From assembly GCF_900099895.1 (NCBI RefSeq), contig NZ_FNDY01000004.1, positions 62,001 through 126,000 of the forward strand: a DNA stretch of 64,000 bases. Direction: 5' to 3'. Shown piece by piece: positions 55,363-64,000 of this stretch (its first letter is position 1; every line of letters starts with the position of its first letter). The DNA is from Paenibacillus naphthalenovorans (GTDB taxonomy: Bacteria; Bacillota; Bacilli; Paenibacillales; NBRC-103111). Below the pieces are notes generated by a model. It did not search any database. It saw only the letters and a program-made list of their open reading frames with translations, and was not told the origin of the DNA. The position numbers and the translations under genes were made by a program.

Positions 55363-57108
55363 TTATAATACTCCCTTTAACGGAATGGAAATGGAAAATT
55401 CCGTTATGCCATTCTCGCTTTTCAGTTGAATGGACCCATGATAGCGTTCCACCAGCTGCCGCACGATATGAAGCCCCAGGCCGGAGTTTTTCCCATTCTG
55501 TTTTGACGTAAAGCCCGGCTGAAACATCTTTCCCTGAATATCCGGGGCGATCGGATTCCCCCTATTCATCACCTTGAGCTGCAGCTGATGGTGGACGACC
55601 TCGCCTTCCACCCGGATAAACCTGTTTTCCGGATTCAGCTCCATGGACGCGTCGAACGCATTATCGATTAAATTGCTTAACAGCCTGACAATATCCGTCG
55701 CCTTCACCGGGCTCAGCTTTACTTTTTCCATCTGGCTAAAGGCATACTCAAAACGAATTTGCTTGCTCTCGGCTTGCGTGAGTTTGGCCTGAAACAAGGC
55801 GATGAGCGGCGGGTTGTTGATATTCACCAGATCATTGACTACCCGTATTTCGTCTACCAGCGTCTTCGTATAGGAATGTAATTCCTCGTACTGCTTTAAT
55901 GTCAGAAAAGCATTGATCGTTTGAATATGATTGATAAAATCGTGCCGCTGTTCCCTGATCGATTGAAACAAAGTTTCGATATCGCCGGCATAGGCGTCCT
56001 GTACATCCTGTACGGCAAGTTCTTTATTGCGGTTGTACAATATAAAAATGGAAGCAATAATAGCCAGAGAAATGCCGATGCAGATCAACATAAATAACAA
56101 AGTGTTGCTGAATTGTTTCTGCAACAGCTGCTGAATCTCCGTATAGTCATACGAGATTTCAATTAAAGGGGGCGTCCCGGCAGCATTGTATTTTATATAA
56201 TCCCCATGGATCGGAGTTAAGCTTTTGAACACCTGCTTCCCTTCGGATATCGTGGTATAAAACACGGTATTCTTGGTCTCAAGCGCCTTTTGGCCAAACT
56301 CCTTGTCATCGGGTGACTTGTACCGGTATTTTCCAAACAAAACAAGCCGTTCTGAATACCAATTGCTTGGAGTAGGGTTCAGACCGAGATGCTGGCGGTT
56401 CATCAATTTATCCGAATTCAGTACCGATATGTCCAGTCCGATATGTTCATTTTCTTTCGTCAGCCTGCGAATGGCATCTTCAATGCCGGTTAAGCTTTGA
56501 TATGTGCGGAAGTCGGTATTATGTACAAAAGGATTAATGATATAATTCGTCGTTCCATCATAGTAATAGCCCCATTTGTTCACGCTCTCCGGGTTGGAGG
56601 TCGCCGTGTCGAAGGGAGAGCTCCAGTAATGAGGCAATGCCTGTCCCATGCCGACATCCACATCCTGAAGATCGAACAATTGATGGAATACTTTGTAGAT
56701 CGTATCCCAGCCCTTGGAGCTTACATTCAAATCTTTAGGGTCTGAAGACCTCACACCTACGATATCGTCCGCTGTCCGTTGGAATAAGGTAATATGATTA
56801 ACGCCAAGCTGCCGGCTCAACTCAACAAGCTCTTGATTATCTATGTTGCCAATATCGGGATCAAGCTTGAATTTGGCGGCTATCGCTGCAGTACGGAGGT
56901 TTTGCCCGATGAGATCCTCTACAAACTTCTCACCGGTCGCCGATTGTTCGAGGCTCATCCGAACGCTGTTGTAAAGCAGCAGCATTCGATCCATTTGATT
57001 TTGGATGATGATGTCTTTCATGTGCTGGTAATATATGAAACTCAATGTCATCAACACAAGGATAAAAACAAGGGACGTTTTGAGAGGTATTTTCTTTAAT
57101 AATACCAT
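55363..57108 (-). CDS. DcuS/CitA-type sensor histidine kinase, orphan
   Basis: 581 residues from ATG 57108 (AGAGGTGG upstream). TM1 at ~10-27, a large extracytoplasmic sensor of ~300 residues, TM2 ([21 protein letters not shown]), then a SpoOB/CitA-type dimerisation segment with the phosphoacceptor His in [27 protein letters not shown] box [13 protein letters not shown] and G box [16 protein letters not shown]. The HDFxNH box is that of citrate/C4-dicarboxylate sensors. No response regulator gene adjoins it within the window, unlike the usual citAB/dcuSR pairs. Confidence 0.88.
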   Translation of the reverse strand: MVLLKKIPLKTSLVFILVLMTLSFIYYQHMKDIIIQNQMDRMLLLYNSVRMSLEQSATGEKFVEDLIGQNLRTAAIAAKFKLDPDIGNIDNQELVELSRQLGVNHITLFQRTADDIVGVRSSDPKDLNVSSKGWDTIYKVFHQLFDLQDVDVGMGQALPHYWSSPFDTATSNPESVNKWGYYYDGTTNYIINPFVHNTDFRTYQSLTGIEDAIRRLTKENEHIGLDISVLNSDKLMNRQHLGLNPTPSNWYSERLVLFGKYRYKSPDDKEFGQKALETKNTVFYTTISEGKQVFKSLTPIHGDYIKYNAAGTPPLIEISYDYTEIQQLLQKQFSNTLLFMLICIGISLAIIASIFILYNRNKELAVQDVQDAYAGDIETLFQSIREQRHDFINHIQTINAFLTLKQYEELHSYTKTLVDEIRVVNDLVNINNPPLIALFQAKLTQAESKQIRFEYAFSQMEKVKLSPVKATDIVRLLSNLIDNAFDASMELNPENRFIRVEGEVVHHQLQLKVMNRGNPIAPDIQGKMFQPGFTSKQNGKNSGLGLHIVRQLVERYHGSIQLKSENGITEFSISIPLKGVL

Positions 57109-57266
57109 GCGGCCACCTCTGTTCGATATGATAAACCATGTTCTAAATATAATTATAGCCGATGTTGTATGAATTTGTCGAAGCCGGACGATCAAGCGGA
57201 TGGTTGCGGCCTGCCGCTTCGATTCCTTGGGGAGCGTTTAAGAAAAACCATGAAAAAGAGGCCCTC

Positions 57267-57294
57267 CCGTAAGTAGTATGAGCTACTTATGGGA
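57267..57294 (-). terminator. Hairpin after the mrp operon
   Basis: CCCGTAAGTAG (57267-57277) pairs with CTACTTATGGG (57284-57294), one mismatch. It lies 106 bases past the mrpG stop and, on the minus strand, is followed after ten bases by CTCTTTTTC. A weaker GGCAGCC/GGCTGCC repeat (57359-57389) precedes it. Probable terminator. Confidence 0.5.
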
Positions 57295-57399
57295 CAGCCC
57301 CAAATCCATCGATAGGAGACCAGATAAAACCAGGATGCCGCGAACGGTTAACAATGAGGGCAGCCCATAAAACAACGGCTTTGGCTGCCAAGAAGTTAC

Positions 57400-57780
57400 T
57401 TATTCCTGGTCTTCTTCCGCGCGGCGCTGCTTCACAACACCCTTCAAGTCATCCTGCGCGCTCCGCTCCCAGAGGGGCACGCCTGTCCGATAAGCCGCCC
57501 GTCCGATCAGATGTCCGGCAACCGGCGCGGTGATGAACACGAAGACGATACCTAACAGGAGCCTCGCACTAGTGTACCCTTCAAAAATAATAAAGTACAA
57601 AAACGCACCAAATAAAATGCTGAGCACGCCGAGCGTTGCGCTCTTCGTGGCTGCGTGCGAACGCAGGTAGACGTCGGGGAGTCGGATAAGCCCAAAGGCA
57701 CTGATCGCGCTAAGGAGAGCGCCAAGGAGCACCAGGATTCCGATCAGCGGTTCACCGATCGTTAGAATGATCTCTTTCAT
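57400..57780 (-). CDS. mrpG: Na+/H+ antiporter subunit MrpG
   Basis: 126 residues from ATG 57780, three transmembrane segments (IGILVLLGALLSAISAFGLIRLPDVYLRSHAATKSATLG, FGAFLYFIIFEGY, LLLGIVFVFITAPVAGHLIGRAAYR); the RLPD and HAATKSATLG motifs are diagnostic for MrpG/MnhG. Last gene of mrpABCDEFG, overlapping mrpF by 29 bp. C-terminal tail is charged and cytosolic. Confidence 0.93.
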   Translation of the reverse strand: MKEIILTIGEPLIGILVLLGALLSAISAFGLIRLPDVYLRSHAATKSATLGVLSILFGAFLYFIIFEGYTSARLLLGIVFVFITAPVAGHLIGRAAYRTGVPLWERSAQDDLKGVVKQRRAEEDQE

Positions 57781-58048
57781 GCTCAATGACCACACCCCTT
57801 TCTATATATTTCGAGAATGCGATCGTTCCCAAAAAAGCCAGGATTCCGATCAGCAGTATAATTTCAAGATAGGCTTGCGTTCGCAGCATAATCGACAGGA
57901 TGGCTACAATGGCAATCAGCTGTATGCCGACCGAATCCAGAGCAATAATCCGATCCGGCATAGACGGTCCCTTCAGCACACGGTACATGCATCCCAGAAT
58001 CGAAAGTGACAGAATGATCAACGCGACAAACAACATCTCAGACAGCAT
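57752..58048 (-). CDS. mrpF: Na+/H+ antiporter subunit MrpF
   Basis: 98 residues, three hydrophobic segments, with the family core GPSMPDRIIALDSVG after the first. Start shares one base with the mrpE stop region. Part of the hetero-oligomeric Mrp antiporter used for sodium and alkali resistance. Confidence 0.93.
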   Translation of the reverse strand: MLSEMLFVALIILSLSILGCMYRVLKGPSMPDRIIALDSVGIQLIAIVAILSIMLRTQAYLEIILLIGILAFLGTIAFSKYIERGVVIEHERDHSNDR

Positions 58049-58530
58049 TATCTCGTCACCTCCATGATGGCCTTCTCGAATGTTCCTTTGATTTGCTCCG
58101 CCAACAGCTCGGCATCATGAATATCCATGGCGTGAATATACAGGGTGCGTGGGTCCGGAGAAACCTCTAATGTCAGCGTTCCTGGTGTGAGAGTAATTAA
58201 ACAAGCGAGCAATGTAATTTCCCAATCGGAATCGAGCTCGGTCTGGAATGCGAAAATGCCCGGCCTTATATCGAGCTTCGGTCGAAGAATTTGTCGGATA
58301 ACCGTCACATTGGAGAGCACTAATTCCTTCAGGAACAACACCAGCAGCTTCCATATCGCCCACAATCTCCGCATATAAAAATCATCATAAAAAAAACGTC
58401 TTAACGCATAAACAAAGGCAAGACCCAATAAATAACCCATGAAAAAATTGGAGAAATCCCATGCGTTGTTGAGAAACATCCAGACAAAAGCGATGATTAA
58501 ATTCAATATGATTTGAAATGCCATGATCAT
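58048..58530 (-). CDS. mrpE: Na+/H+ antiporter subunit MrpE
   Basis: 160 residues. N-terminal membrane part (LIIAFVWMFLNNAWDFSNFFMGYLLGLAFVYALRR) and a soluble C-terminal domain with TLTPGTLTLEVSPDPRTLYIHAMDI, the conserved MrpE motif. Starts directly after the mrpD stop. Confidence 0.93.
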   Translation of the reverse strand: MIMAFQIILNLIIAFVWMFLNNAWDFSNFFMGYLLGLAFVYALRRFFYDDFYMRRLWAIWKLLVLFLKELVLSNVTVIRQILRPKLDIRPGIFAFQTELDSDWEITLLACLITLTPGTLTLEVSPDPRTLYIHAMDIHDAELLAEQIKGTFEKAIMEVTR

Positions 58531-60009
58531 CTACCCCTTTAGCACCGCATCTATATACAACTGCGGATAAAGCAGTACATCCCCTGCCTGAGACACATAA
58601 GGATACACCCATTCAGCGCCTGCACCAAGCAAAACGATAAGAACAAGAAGAAACGCAGCCGGGGTCAAGAGACATTTAGGCAAGCCCTGCTCCGGTTCAC
58701 GAGTCAAACGAAACTCTCCCCAAAAACCGTTCATAAAAATATTCATCAGCGAATATAAAACGAGCAAGCTGGAGGCAAGACCGATACCTGTAAGCCAGTA
58801 ATGAGCGCCTTCCAAACCGCCTTGCACAATTAACAGCTTCCCAATGAAGCCGCTAAGCGGAGGAACCCCGACAATCGCCAGCGCCGTTACGAAAAACATC
58901 CATCCCATGACAGGATGACGTTTAATCAAGCCGCCTATATCCTTCAGTTGAGCTGAGCCTGCCGCTGCGATTAAAGAACCGCCCAGCAGAAACAACAACG
59001 CCTTGGCAATCATATCGTGCACAAGATAGTACACAACCCCTTCGAGTGCGGCCTTGTTTGCCACAGCCAGACCAAAACAGATAAAGCCTACGGAAACCAC
59101 GATATTATAGATCATAATTCGGTTAATATCCCGGTAAGCAAGGGCGCCAATCGCTCCCAGAATCATGGTTGCAGCGGCCATCCAGACGATAATGGTATGC
59201 GTGACCCCCGGCTCGTGATAAAAAATAAGTGTAAAGGTCCGGATGATGGCATATACTCCAACCTTGGTCAGCAAGCCGCCGAACAGCGCGGAAATCGCAG
59301 CGGGAGGCGTACTATAGGAGCCCGGCAGCCAAAAGAACAGAAACAAGCCCGCCTTTAACCCGAATACGATGAGAAATAAAATCGCTGTCACGGTCAAAAT
59401 ACCGCCTTGCCCCGCCTCCGCCACACGGGCGGACAGATGAGCCATGTTGAGTGTACCCACTGCGGCGTACAGGTAAGCAACGGAAGCTACAAACAGCGCT
59501 GAGGAAAGAATATTAATAAGGATATACTTGAGCGATTCTCTCAGCTGCAGCTTTGTCCCTCCAAGAACAATCAACGCGTAGGAAGAGATCAGCATGACTT
59601 CAAAACAGACGAACAGATTAAAGATGTCTCCCGTTAAGAAGGATCCGATAACCCCAACCAGGAGAAACTGGCTGAACGTATAAAAATAATGCTTTTCTTT
59701 TGCTTCTCCGATGCTGCCAAACGCATAAAACAAGCACGCGGCGCCTATGATTGCCGTGGTCAGCACCAGCAGAGCGGCAAACATGTCCGCTACGAACACA
59801 ATACCGAAGGGAGGAAGCCATCCGCTCATATACAAGGTATGGATCCCTTTACTTTGCACCTGCTGCACCATGTAAGCCGATACGGCAACGTTCAACAGCA
59901 CACTGAAACCGGTAATCCGGCGCTGTATGGCAATATTGCTGAAAAAAATGAGAATGATTGCTGTAACAAGAGGTATCAACAGCGGCAGTACGATCAAATT
60001 ACTCATCAT
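58531..60009 (-). CDS. mrpD: Na+/H+ antiporter subunit MrpD
   Basis: 492 residues, about 14 transmembrane segments, homologous to complex I subunits NuoM/NuoN. Proton-channel elements are visible: GDIFNLFVCFEVMLISSYALI (conserved Glu), a membrane Lys in VFGLKAGLFLFFWLPGSY, and YYLVHDMIAKALLFLLGG. Overlaps mrpC by 11 bp. Confidence 0.95.
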   Translation of the reverse strand: MMSNLIVLPLLIPLVTAIILIFFSNIAIQRRITGFSVLLNVAVSAYMVQQVQSKGIHTLYMSGWLPPFGIVFVADMFAALLVLTTAIIGAACLFYAFGSIGEAKEKHYFYTFSQFLLVGVIGSFLTGDIFNLFVCFEVMLISSYALIVLGGTKLQLRESLKYILINILSSALFVASVAYLYAAVGTLNMAHLSARVAEAGQGGILTVTAILFLIVFGLKAGLFLFFWLPGSYSTPPAAISALFGGLLTKVGVYAIIRTFTLIFYHEPGVTHTIIVWMAAATMILGAIGALAYRDINRIMIYNIVVSVGFICFGLAVANKAALEGVVYYLVHDMIAKALLFLLGGSLIAAAGSAQLKDIGGLIKRHPVMGWMFFVTALAIVGVPPLSGFIGKLLIVQGGLEGAHYWLTGIGLASSLLVLYSLMNIFMNGFWGEFRLTREPEQGLPKCLLTPAAFLLVLIVLLGAGAEWVYPYVSQAGDVLLYPQLYIDAVLKG

Positions 60010-60337
60010 CTTGTCCCCTTAACTGTTCCATATCGTCCGTCCCAAGTTCACGGTACGCCCTGTACGCAAGTACAAAAAATAACGACGTTACACCGAAACT
60101 GATTACAATTGAAGTCAGGATCAACGCCTGCGGCAAAGGATCGGTGTAGGCCACCGAGTTCTCTCCTAACAGCGGCGCGGCTCCCGTCTTCAATCTTGAC
60201 ATCGTAAGAAGAAGCAGATGCACTCCATGGGTGATGATGTTAGTTCCCAAGATAATTCGGAGCAGACTGCGGCTCAAAATCAGATAAGTCCCAACTGTGA
60301 ACAACACGCCGATGGTGACGGACATGAGAATTTCCAT
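59999..60337 (-). CDS. mrpC: Na+/H+ antiporter subunit MrpC
   Basis: 112 residues, three transmembrane segments, NuoK-like. Core motif VGTYLILSRSLLRIILGTNIITHGVHLLLLTMSRL and AYTDPLPQALILTSIVISFG are typical for MrpC/MnhC. Follows mrpB after 2 bases. Confidence 0.95.
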   Translation of the reverse strand: MEILMSVTIGVLFTVGTYLILSRSLLRIILGTNIITHGVHLLLLTMSRLKTGAAPLLGENSVAYTDPLPQALILTSIVISFGVTSLFFVLAYRAYRELGTDDMEQLRGQDDE

Positions 60338-60339
60338 AG

Positions 60340-60762
60340 CTAGCGATCCTCCCCAACCGACAGAATAATGGTCATAGTCACTCCTACAACCGCTAAATAC
60401 ACACCCAGATCAAAAAGCACAGCCGTAGCCATTGCGGTTTTCCCAAGGATCGGAAGCTCCCAGTAGTCAAACGTGTGGCTAAGAAAAGGGACGCCAAACA
60501 GGAACGAGCCAATCCCTGTCAATACGGCCAGCAAGAGTCCAAAAGCCGTTATTTTCCGAAAATTGAACGGAACGACTTTGCGGATGGTCTCCATATCGAA
60601 GGCCATAGCCAGCAGCACTAACGCAGCGGCACTCATCAGCCCTCCGATAAAGCCTCCGCCGGGGTTGTTGTGACCTGCGAAGAACAAAAACGCAGATACG
60701 GTCAAGATGATAAATACGATGATTTTCGTTGCGGTTTGCAAGATGACATCATTGGCCTTCAT
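60340..60762 (-). CDS. mrpB: Na+/H+ antiporter subunit MrpB
   Basis: 140 residues from ATG 60762 (GGGGG upstream). Four transmembrane segments and the MrpB signature GHNNPGGGFIGGLMSAAALVLLAMAFD. The start lies inside mrpA (14-bp overlap). The upstream in-frame stretch to 60864 belongs to mrpA. Confidence 0.95.
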   Translation of the reverse strand: MKANDVILQTATKIIVFIILTVSAFLFFAGHNNPGGGFIGGLMSAAALVLLAMAFDMETIRKVVPFNFRKITAFGLLLAVLTGIGSFLFGVPFLSHTFDYWELPILGKTAMATAVLFDLGVYLAVVGVTMTIILSVGEDR

Positions 60763-63247
60763 GAAAGCGCCCCCCTTCACGAAATCTTCCGGATTGTAAA
60801 GCCCCATTCCTGTCGTCGGAATCCGTGTCCGCCTGAGCTGCCGAATCGTTGGGCTTGCCCTCACGGAGCTTGATCAATGAATAAATCCCCAGAGAGGCAA
60901 TACCCAGAACCATGATTTCCAGAAGCGTATCAAAGCCCCTGAAATCGACCAGAATGACGTTTACGATATTATTACCGCCCGCAGACGCATAGCTTTCTCT
61001 CACGTAATACTCCGATATCGATTCGAACATACGCGATCCATGGGCAGACAAAGCGACTAAAGTCACCACGATCCCCACTCCAATGGAAATCAGCAGATTC
61101 GATATCCGAAACGGGATCGTAGACACTTCTTTTTTCAGCTTGGGCAGGTGATAAAAGCAAAGCAGGAAAAGCGCAACAGACACGGTCTCAACAATCATTT
61201 GGGTCAGAGCCAGATCGGGCGCTCTAAAAATAACGAAAAACAGTGTAATCATATAGCCTACAGCGCCCACCAGAATAACCATTGTTAACCGGGAACGGGC
61301 GAACGGGACGGCTACGGCCGCAGTCAGCATCACCGCAACAAGGACGATTTCATAAATCGAAATATCAGCGTATTCGGCGCCTGTCCAGTTTAATCCGTCC
61401 GATCTGATCAGCACAGAACCGACGATGAAAATAAAAAACGTGAAAATATAGACCAAATAATCACGGATCGAGCCTGTCATGTACATCCGCGTAATCCGGT
61501 TGGACACCCGTTCCATGAGCTGAAGTCCCCGGTCATAAAAATAATTCAATGCCAGCTTCTGCGGGAATATCCCATAGATGCCCTGCCAGCGCCTTAACTG
61601 CATATAAAGCAGCGTACCCAGCGCTATGACGCCCATGGTCATAAAGAGCTCAATTGTCCATCCGTGCCAAAACGATATGTACACCAAGAACTTGTCACCT
61701 GGTTCGAGAAGCCCCGGAAGCATGGAAGCCAAGGCGGGTTCGATCAAAGAATAAGACAAGATATCAGGGAATAGTCCGAACAGAACGACTAAAGAAACCA
61801 GAACGGCTGGCGACAGCAGCAAACCTAGCGGAGCCTCATGAGGCTTCTTTTCCAGCTTGTCCGACTGGTATTTGCCTCTAAAGGTCCGAAATACAAGGAT
61901 CATACAGTAGATAAATGTGAAAACGCTGGAAATCCAGGCCAGGACGGGAAACAGCATCCCCCATGTTTGCATATTATAAATATCCATTTTCGATGCATTC
62001 AGTACCCCGGTAAAGAACATTTCCTTACTGAGAAAGCCGTTAAACGGCGGCAGGCCGGCCATCGAGAACGCCCCAATCAGGGCAAACGTGTACGTCACCG
62101 GCATCAGTGAAGCCAAGCCGCCGAGTTTACGGATGTCCCGGGTTCCCGTTTCATGGTCGATAATGCCCGCGACCATAAACAGCGCACCCTTAAACGTGGC
62201 ATGATTGATCAGATGGAACACGGCGGCCGTCATCGCCAGAATATAAAGCTGAGACTCTTCACCATATCCGAAGTATAAGGCGGCAGAGCCGAGTCCAAGC
62301 AAGCACATGATCAACCCAAGCTGGCTGACCGTTGAAAAAGCAAGAATGGCTTTTAAATCCGTTTGTTTGACAGCCGAAAACGATCCCCAGAACAGCGTGA
62401 CCAGACCGAACGCGGATACAAGCCAGAACCATTCGGCAGACCCGGCAAATACCGGAGTGAGTCTGGCCACTAAATAAATGCCTGCTTTTACCATTGTGGC
62501 CGAGTGCAAATAAGCACTGACAGGCGTTGGCGCTTCCATCGCATCGGGAAGCCAGATATGAAACGGAAACTGCGCCGATTTCGTGAACGCTCCGAGCAGC
62601 ATAAGAAGCATTGCGGGAATAAAGAGGGCATGTCCCGTCACCGCGTCCAGATTGGCAATGATCTCCCGAACGCTGAAGGTGCCTGACATGACGTACAGCA
62701 GAACGATACCGGCAAGCATCGCGAATCCGCCGAACACGGTAATGAGCATCGATTTTAACGCGCCATATCTGGCTCTCTCTCTCTGATACCAGAACGCAAT
62801 CAAAAGAAAAGAGGACAAACTCGTCAATTCCCAGAATCCATACAGTACTACAAGGTTATCGGAAAGAACAACACCGAGCATGGCTCCCATAAACATTAAC
62901 AGGTACGCATAGAAGTTATGAATGGCTTCTTTGTTTTTGTATAAATAGAATATGGAATAAAGCACAACAAGACTTCCGATTCCCGTAATCAGCAATGAAA
63001 ACAGGAGTCCCAATCCGTCCAAATAAACCGTGAAACGAATATCTAATGAAGGGATCCACGGTGCCGACAGATGCTTGACATCACCGTTTCGGACCGAAGG
63101 CAGCTGCATAATAAAGTACGTAAACAGCAGTACCGGCGCCGGCAGAACAAACCATCCCGTATGAATACGCCGTACGTATTTGTAGAGTAGTGGAACGACC
63201 ACTGCAAAAAGAAACGGCACAAAAATCGCTGCATGAAGCAAAGACAA
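60749..63247 (-). CDS. mrpA: Na+/H+ antiporter subunit MrpA
   Basis: 832 residues. TTG 63247 is chosen because GGAGG lies seven bases upstream and the protein then starts SLLHAAIFVPFLFAVVVPLLYKYV, the usual MrpA beginning. NuoL-like N-terminal part with GDNL-like SDNLVVLYGFWELTSLSSFLLI, the LysTM5-type FTKSAQFPFHIWLPDAMEAPTPVSAYLHSATMVKAG, and a C-terminal MrpA-specific region plus an MbhD/MbhE-like tail (DFRGFDTLLEIMVLGIASLGIYSLIKL). First gene of the full seven-gene operon; main ion-conducting subunit. Confidence 0.95.
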   Translation of the reverse strand: MSLLHAAIFVPFLFAVVVPLLYKYVRRIHTGWFVLPAPVLLFTYFIMQLPSVRNGDVKHLSAPWIPSLDIRFTVYLDGLGLLFSLLITGIGSLVVLYSIFYLYKNKEAIHNFYAYLLMFMGAMLGVVLSDNLVVLYGFWELTSLSSFLLIAFWYQRERARYGALKSMLITVFGGFAMLAGIVLLYVMSGTFSVREIIANLDAVTGHALFIPAMLLMLLGAFTKSAQFPFHIWLPDAMEAPTPVSAYLHSATMVKAGIYLVARLTPVFAGSAEWFWLVSAFGLVTLFWGSFSAVKQTDLKAILAFSTVSQLGLIMCLLGLGSAALYFGYGEESQLYILAMTAAVFHLINHATFKGALFMVAGIIDHETGTRDIRKLGGLASLMPVTYTFALIGAFSMAGLPPFNGFLSKEMFFTGVLNASKMDIYNMQTWGMLFPVLAWISSVFTFIYCMILVFRTFRGKYQSDKLEKKPHEAPLGLLLSPAVLVSLVVLFGLFPDILSYSLIEPALASMLPGLLEPGDKFLVYISFWHGWTIELFMTMGVIALGTLLYMQLRRWQGIYGIFPQKLALNYFYDRGLQLMERVSNRITRMYMTGSIRDYLVYIFTFFIFIVGSVLIRSDGLNWTGAEYADISIYEIVLVAVMLTAAVAVPFARSRLTMVILVGAVGYMITLFFVIFRAPDLALTQMIVETVSVALFLLCFYHLPKLKKEVSTIPFRISNLLISIGVGIVVTLVALSAHGSRMFESISEYYVRESYASAGGNNIVNVILVDFRGFDTLLEIMVLGIASLGIYSLIKLREGKPNDSAAQADTDSDDRNGALQSGRFREGGRFHEGQ

Positions 63248-63462
63248 CCCTATTCCTCCATTCCAAAAAATATAATTTGTATCTTTATCTCTGTCGAGAA
63301 TCAAGAATCATCGATTGTGAAAAATTTGCAAAAAGTCCCCCCTATGATCGGTATAAAACCATGTTATTATGCGCACCTTATTACTAAAACATTCCTTTTA
63401 ACAACAACAGAATTGTCGAATTTAAACAAACAACCATTTTAACATGTTTTGGAGTGGTAATC

Positions 63463-63681
63463 ATGCTATGGTACAAAATCACCGCCTGCGCAGCAGTTTT
63501 TGTCATGCTCCTGCTTTGGAGCTGGCAGACAGATCGAAGCATCCGTAACCACCATTATACCGAATCCTTCCAGCAATCCAGGGAGAATGGAAGGATTGTA
63601 CATGCACATCAGCTTTATTCTCCATTGTACACATTCCGTCCTCGCGAATACGTAAAAATTATTCGGTACAGATTGGATTAA
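63463..63681 (+). CDS. Small membrane-anchored protein
   Basis: 72 residues from ATG 63463 (GGAG eight bases upstream). One N-terminal transmembrane or signal segment (ITACAAVFVMLLLWSWQ) followed by a polar, His/Arg/Tyr-rich tail (NHHYTESFQQSRENGRIVHAHQLYSPLYTFRPREYVKII). Not recognised. Divergent from mrpA. Confidence 0.55.
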   Translation: MLWYKITACAAVFVMLLLWSWQTDRSIRNHHYTESFQQSRENGRIVHAHQLYSPLYTFRPREYVKIIRYRLD

Positions 63682-63834
63682 GAGTGACGTTGTGTAGAAT
63701 ACAGTATACATCATATTTGTTACGAAATATAACACGGAATGGTTTCAAAAAAATGATGCATAAACATGAAGAAGCTATCCGCAGCGGACAGCTTCAGGAA
63801 GAAGAACCTGATTTTCCAAACGAGGACCGTGACA

Positions 63835-64000
63835 CTAACGGTCAAAATCAAAGTGATATTTAATATCCAGGTGCCTGTCGGTCAATATTATATTTTTGAT
63901 CACCTCCTGCAGCAAAACCCGTGTCCGCTCCAAATCCTGAAGCTCCAGCTTTTTAAATTCATCCAGGTAACGGTCAAGCGATGATGCTTCCGTTATTTGT
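63835..64000 (-). CDS. C-terminal tail of a probable site-specific recombinase, cut by window
   Basis: About 54 residues are visible up to the TAG at 63835; the 5' part is outside. The sequence is helical with LDRYLDEFKKLELQDLERTRVLLQEVIKNII followed by a beta-strand ending HLDIKYHFDFDR. This helix-then-strand pattern is common at the C-terminus of large serine recombinases and some related mobile-element proteins. The assignment rests on the tail alone. Confidence 0.4.
   Translation of the reverse strand, partial: QITEASSLDRYLDEFKKLELQDLERTRVLLQEVIKNIILTDRHLDIKYHFDFDR

Noticed and set aside
63753-63863. 36-residue acidic frame (+) overlapping the recombinase tail
   Set aside because: Too short, no clear ribosome binding site, and antisense to a better-supported coding end.

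Overview
The window looks like chromosome from a spore-forming, low-to-moderate-GC Firmicute of the Paenibacillus type. The evidence is the mix of spore genes (a tandem run of YheC/YheD ATP-grasp genes, cotJABC, remnants of ytvI and yhbH), the Firmicute suf order sufC-D-S-U-B, lutABC, a seven-gene Mrp antiporter operon, the futalosine menaquinone genes mqnB/mqnD, and many TTG/GTG starts behind strong AGGAGG-type ribosome binding sites. The assignment rests on gene content only; no rRNA is present.

Layout. 1-4.7 kb: four consecutive YheC/YheD-type ATP-grasp genes on the + strand (the first is cut by the window edge), closed by a terminator. 4.7-7.6 kb (-): HAD phosphatase, SAM methyltransferase and the cotJABC spore-coat operon. 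7.69-9.39 kb: a complete insertion sequence with perfect 19-bp inverted repeats and an A8 target duplication, sitting in the T tract of the terminator of the next gene; its transposase is frame-broken. 9.4-17.3 kb (-): yitT, a decayed ytvI, a CBS-domain CNNM/CorC membrane protein, yfkAB radical SAM, an HD-GYP protein, uppP and a YunD-like 5'-nucleotidase. 17.8-19.6 kb (+): a MoaD-MoaE fusion and a MoeB/ThiF E1-like enzyme (molybdopterin). 19.8 kb: tRNA-Lys(CTT). 20.2 kb: an A+T-rich kinase-like gene that looks foreign. 20.8-26.0 kb (-): sufCDSUB Fe-S assembly operon behind a direct-repeat operator candidate. 26-35 kb: DUF1802 protein, two very small genes, methionine salvage mtnK-mtnA, a 951-residue secreted protein, and nagB-nagA amino-sugar catabolism.

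35.3-41.9 kb (-): a FAH-family hydrolase, an SDR dehydrogenase and an IclR regulator, directly beside lutCBA and a LutR-like GntR regulator. I read this as a possible linked sugar-acid/L-lactate module. 42-46.2 kb: YunC, three uncharacterised small proteins, a DUF423 membrane protein, and mqnB-mqnD. 46.3-51.8 kb (-): a tripartite tricarboxylate transporter (tctC-B-A), a FCD-type GntR regulator and a MmgE/PrpD enzyme, with three GGTATACC palindromes upstream. 52-55.4 kb (+): a DEDDh exonuclease, a marR remnant, an MFS drug/tetracycline-type exporter and a 3'-truncated yhbH. 55.4-57.1 kb (-): an orphan DcuS/CitA-type sensor kinase. 57.4-63.2 kb (-): mrpABCDEFG. The window ends in a small membrane-anchored protein and the C-terminal tail of a probable recombinase.

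Three genes are visibly broken (transposase, ytvI, yhbH) and a fourth (marR) is only a fragment, so the region is undergoing some decay. The most interesting items are the four-paralogue ATP-grasp array, the MoaD-MoaE fusion with its Gly-Gly locked inside the chain, the probable pseudokinase, and the regulator/operator pairs that can be read directly from palindromes.
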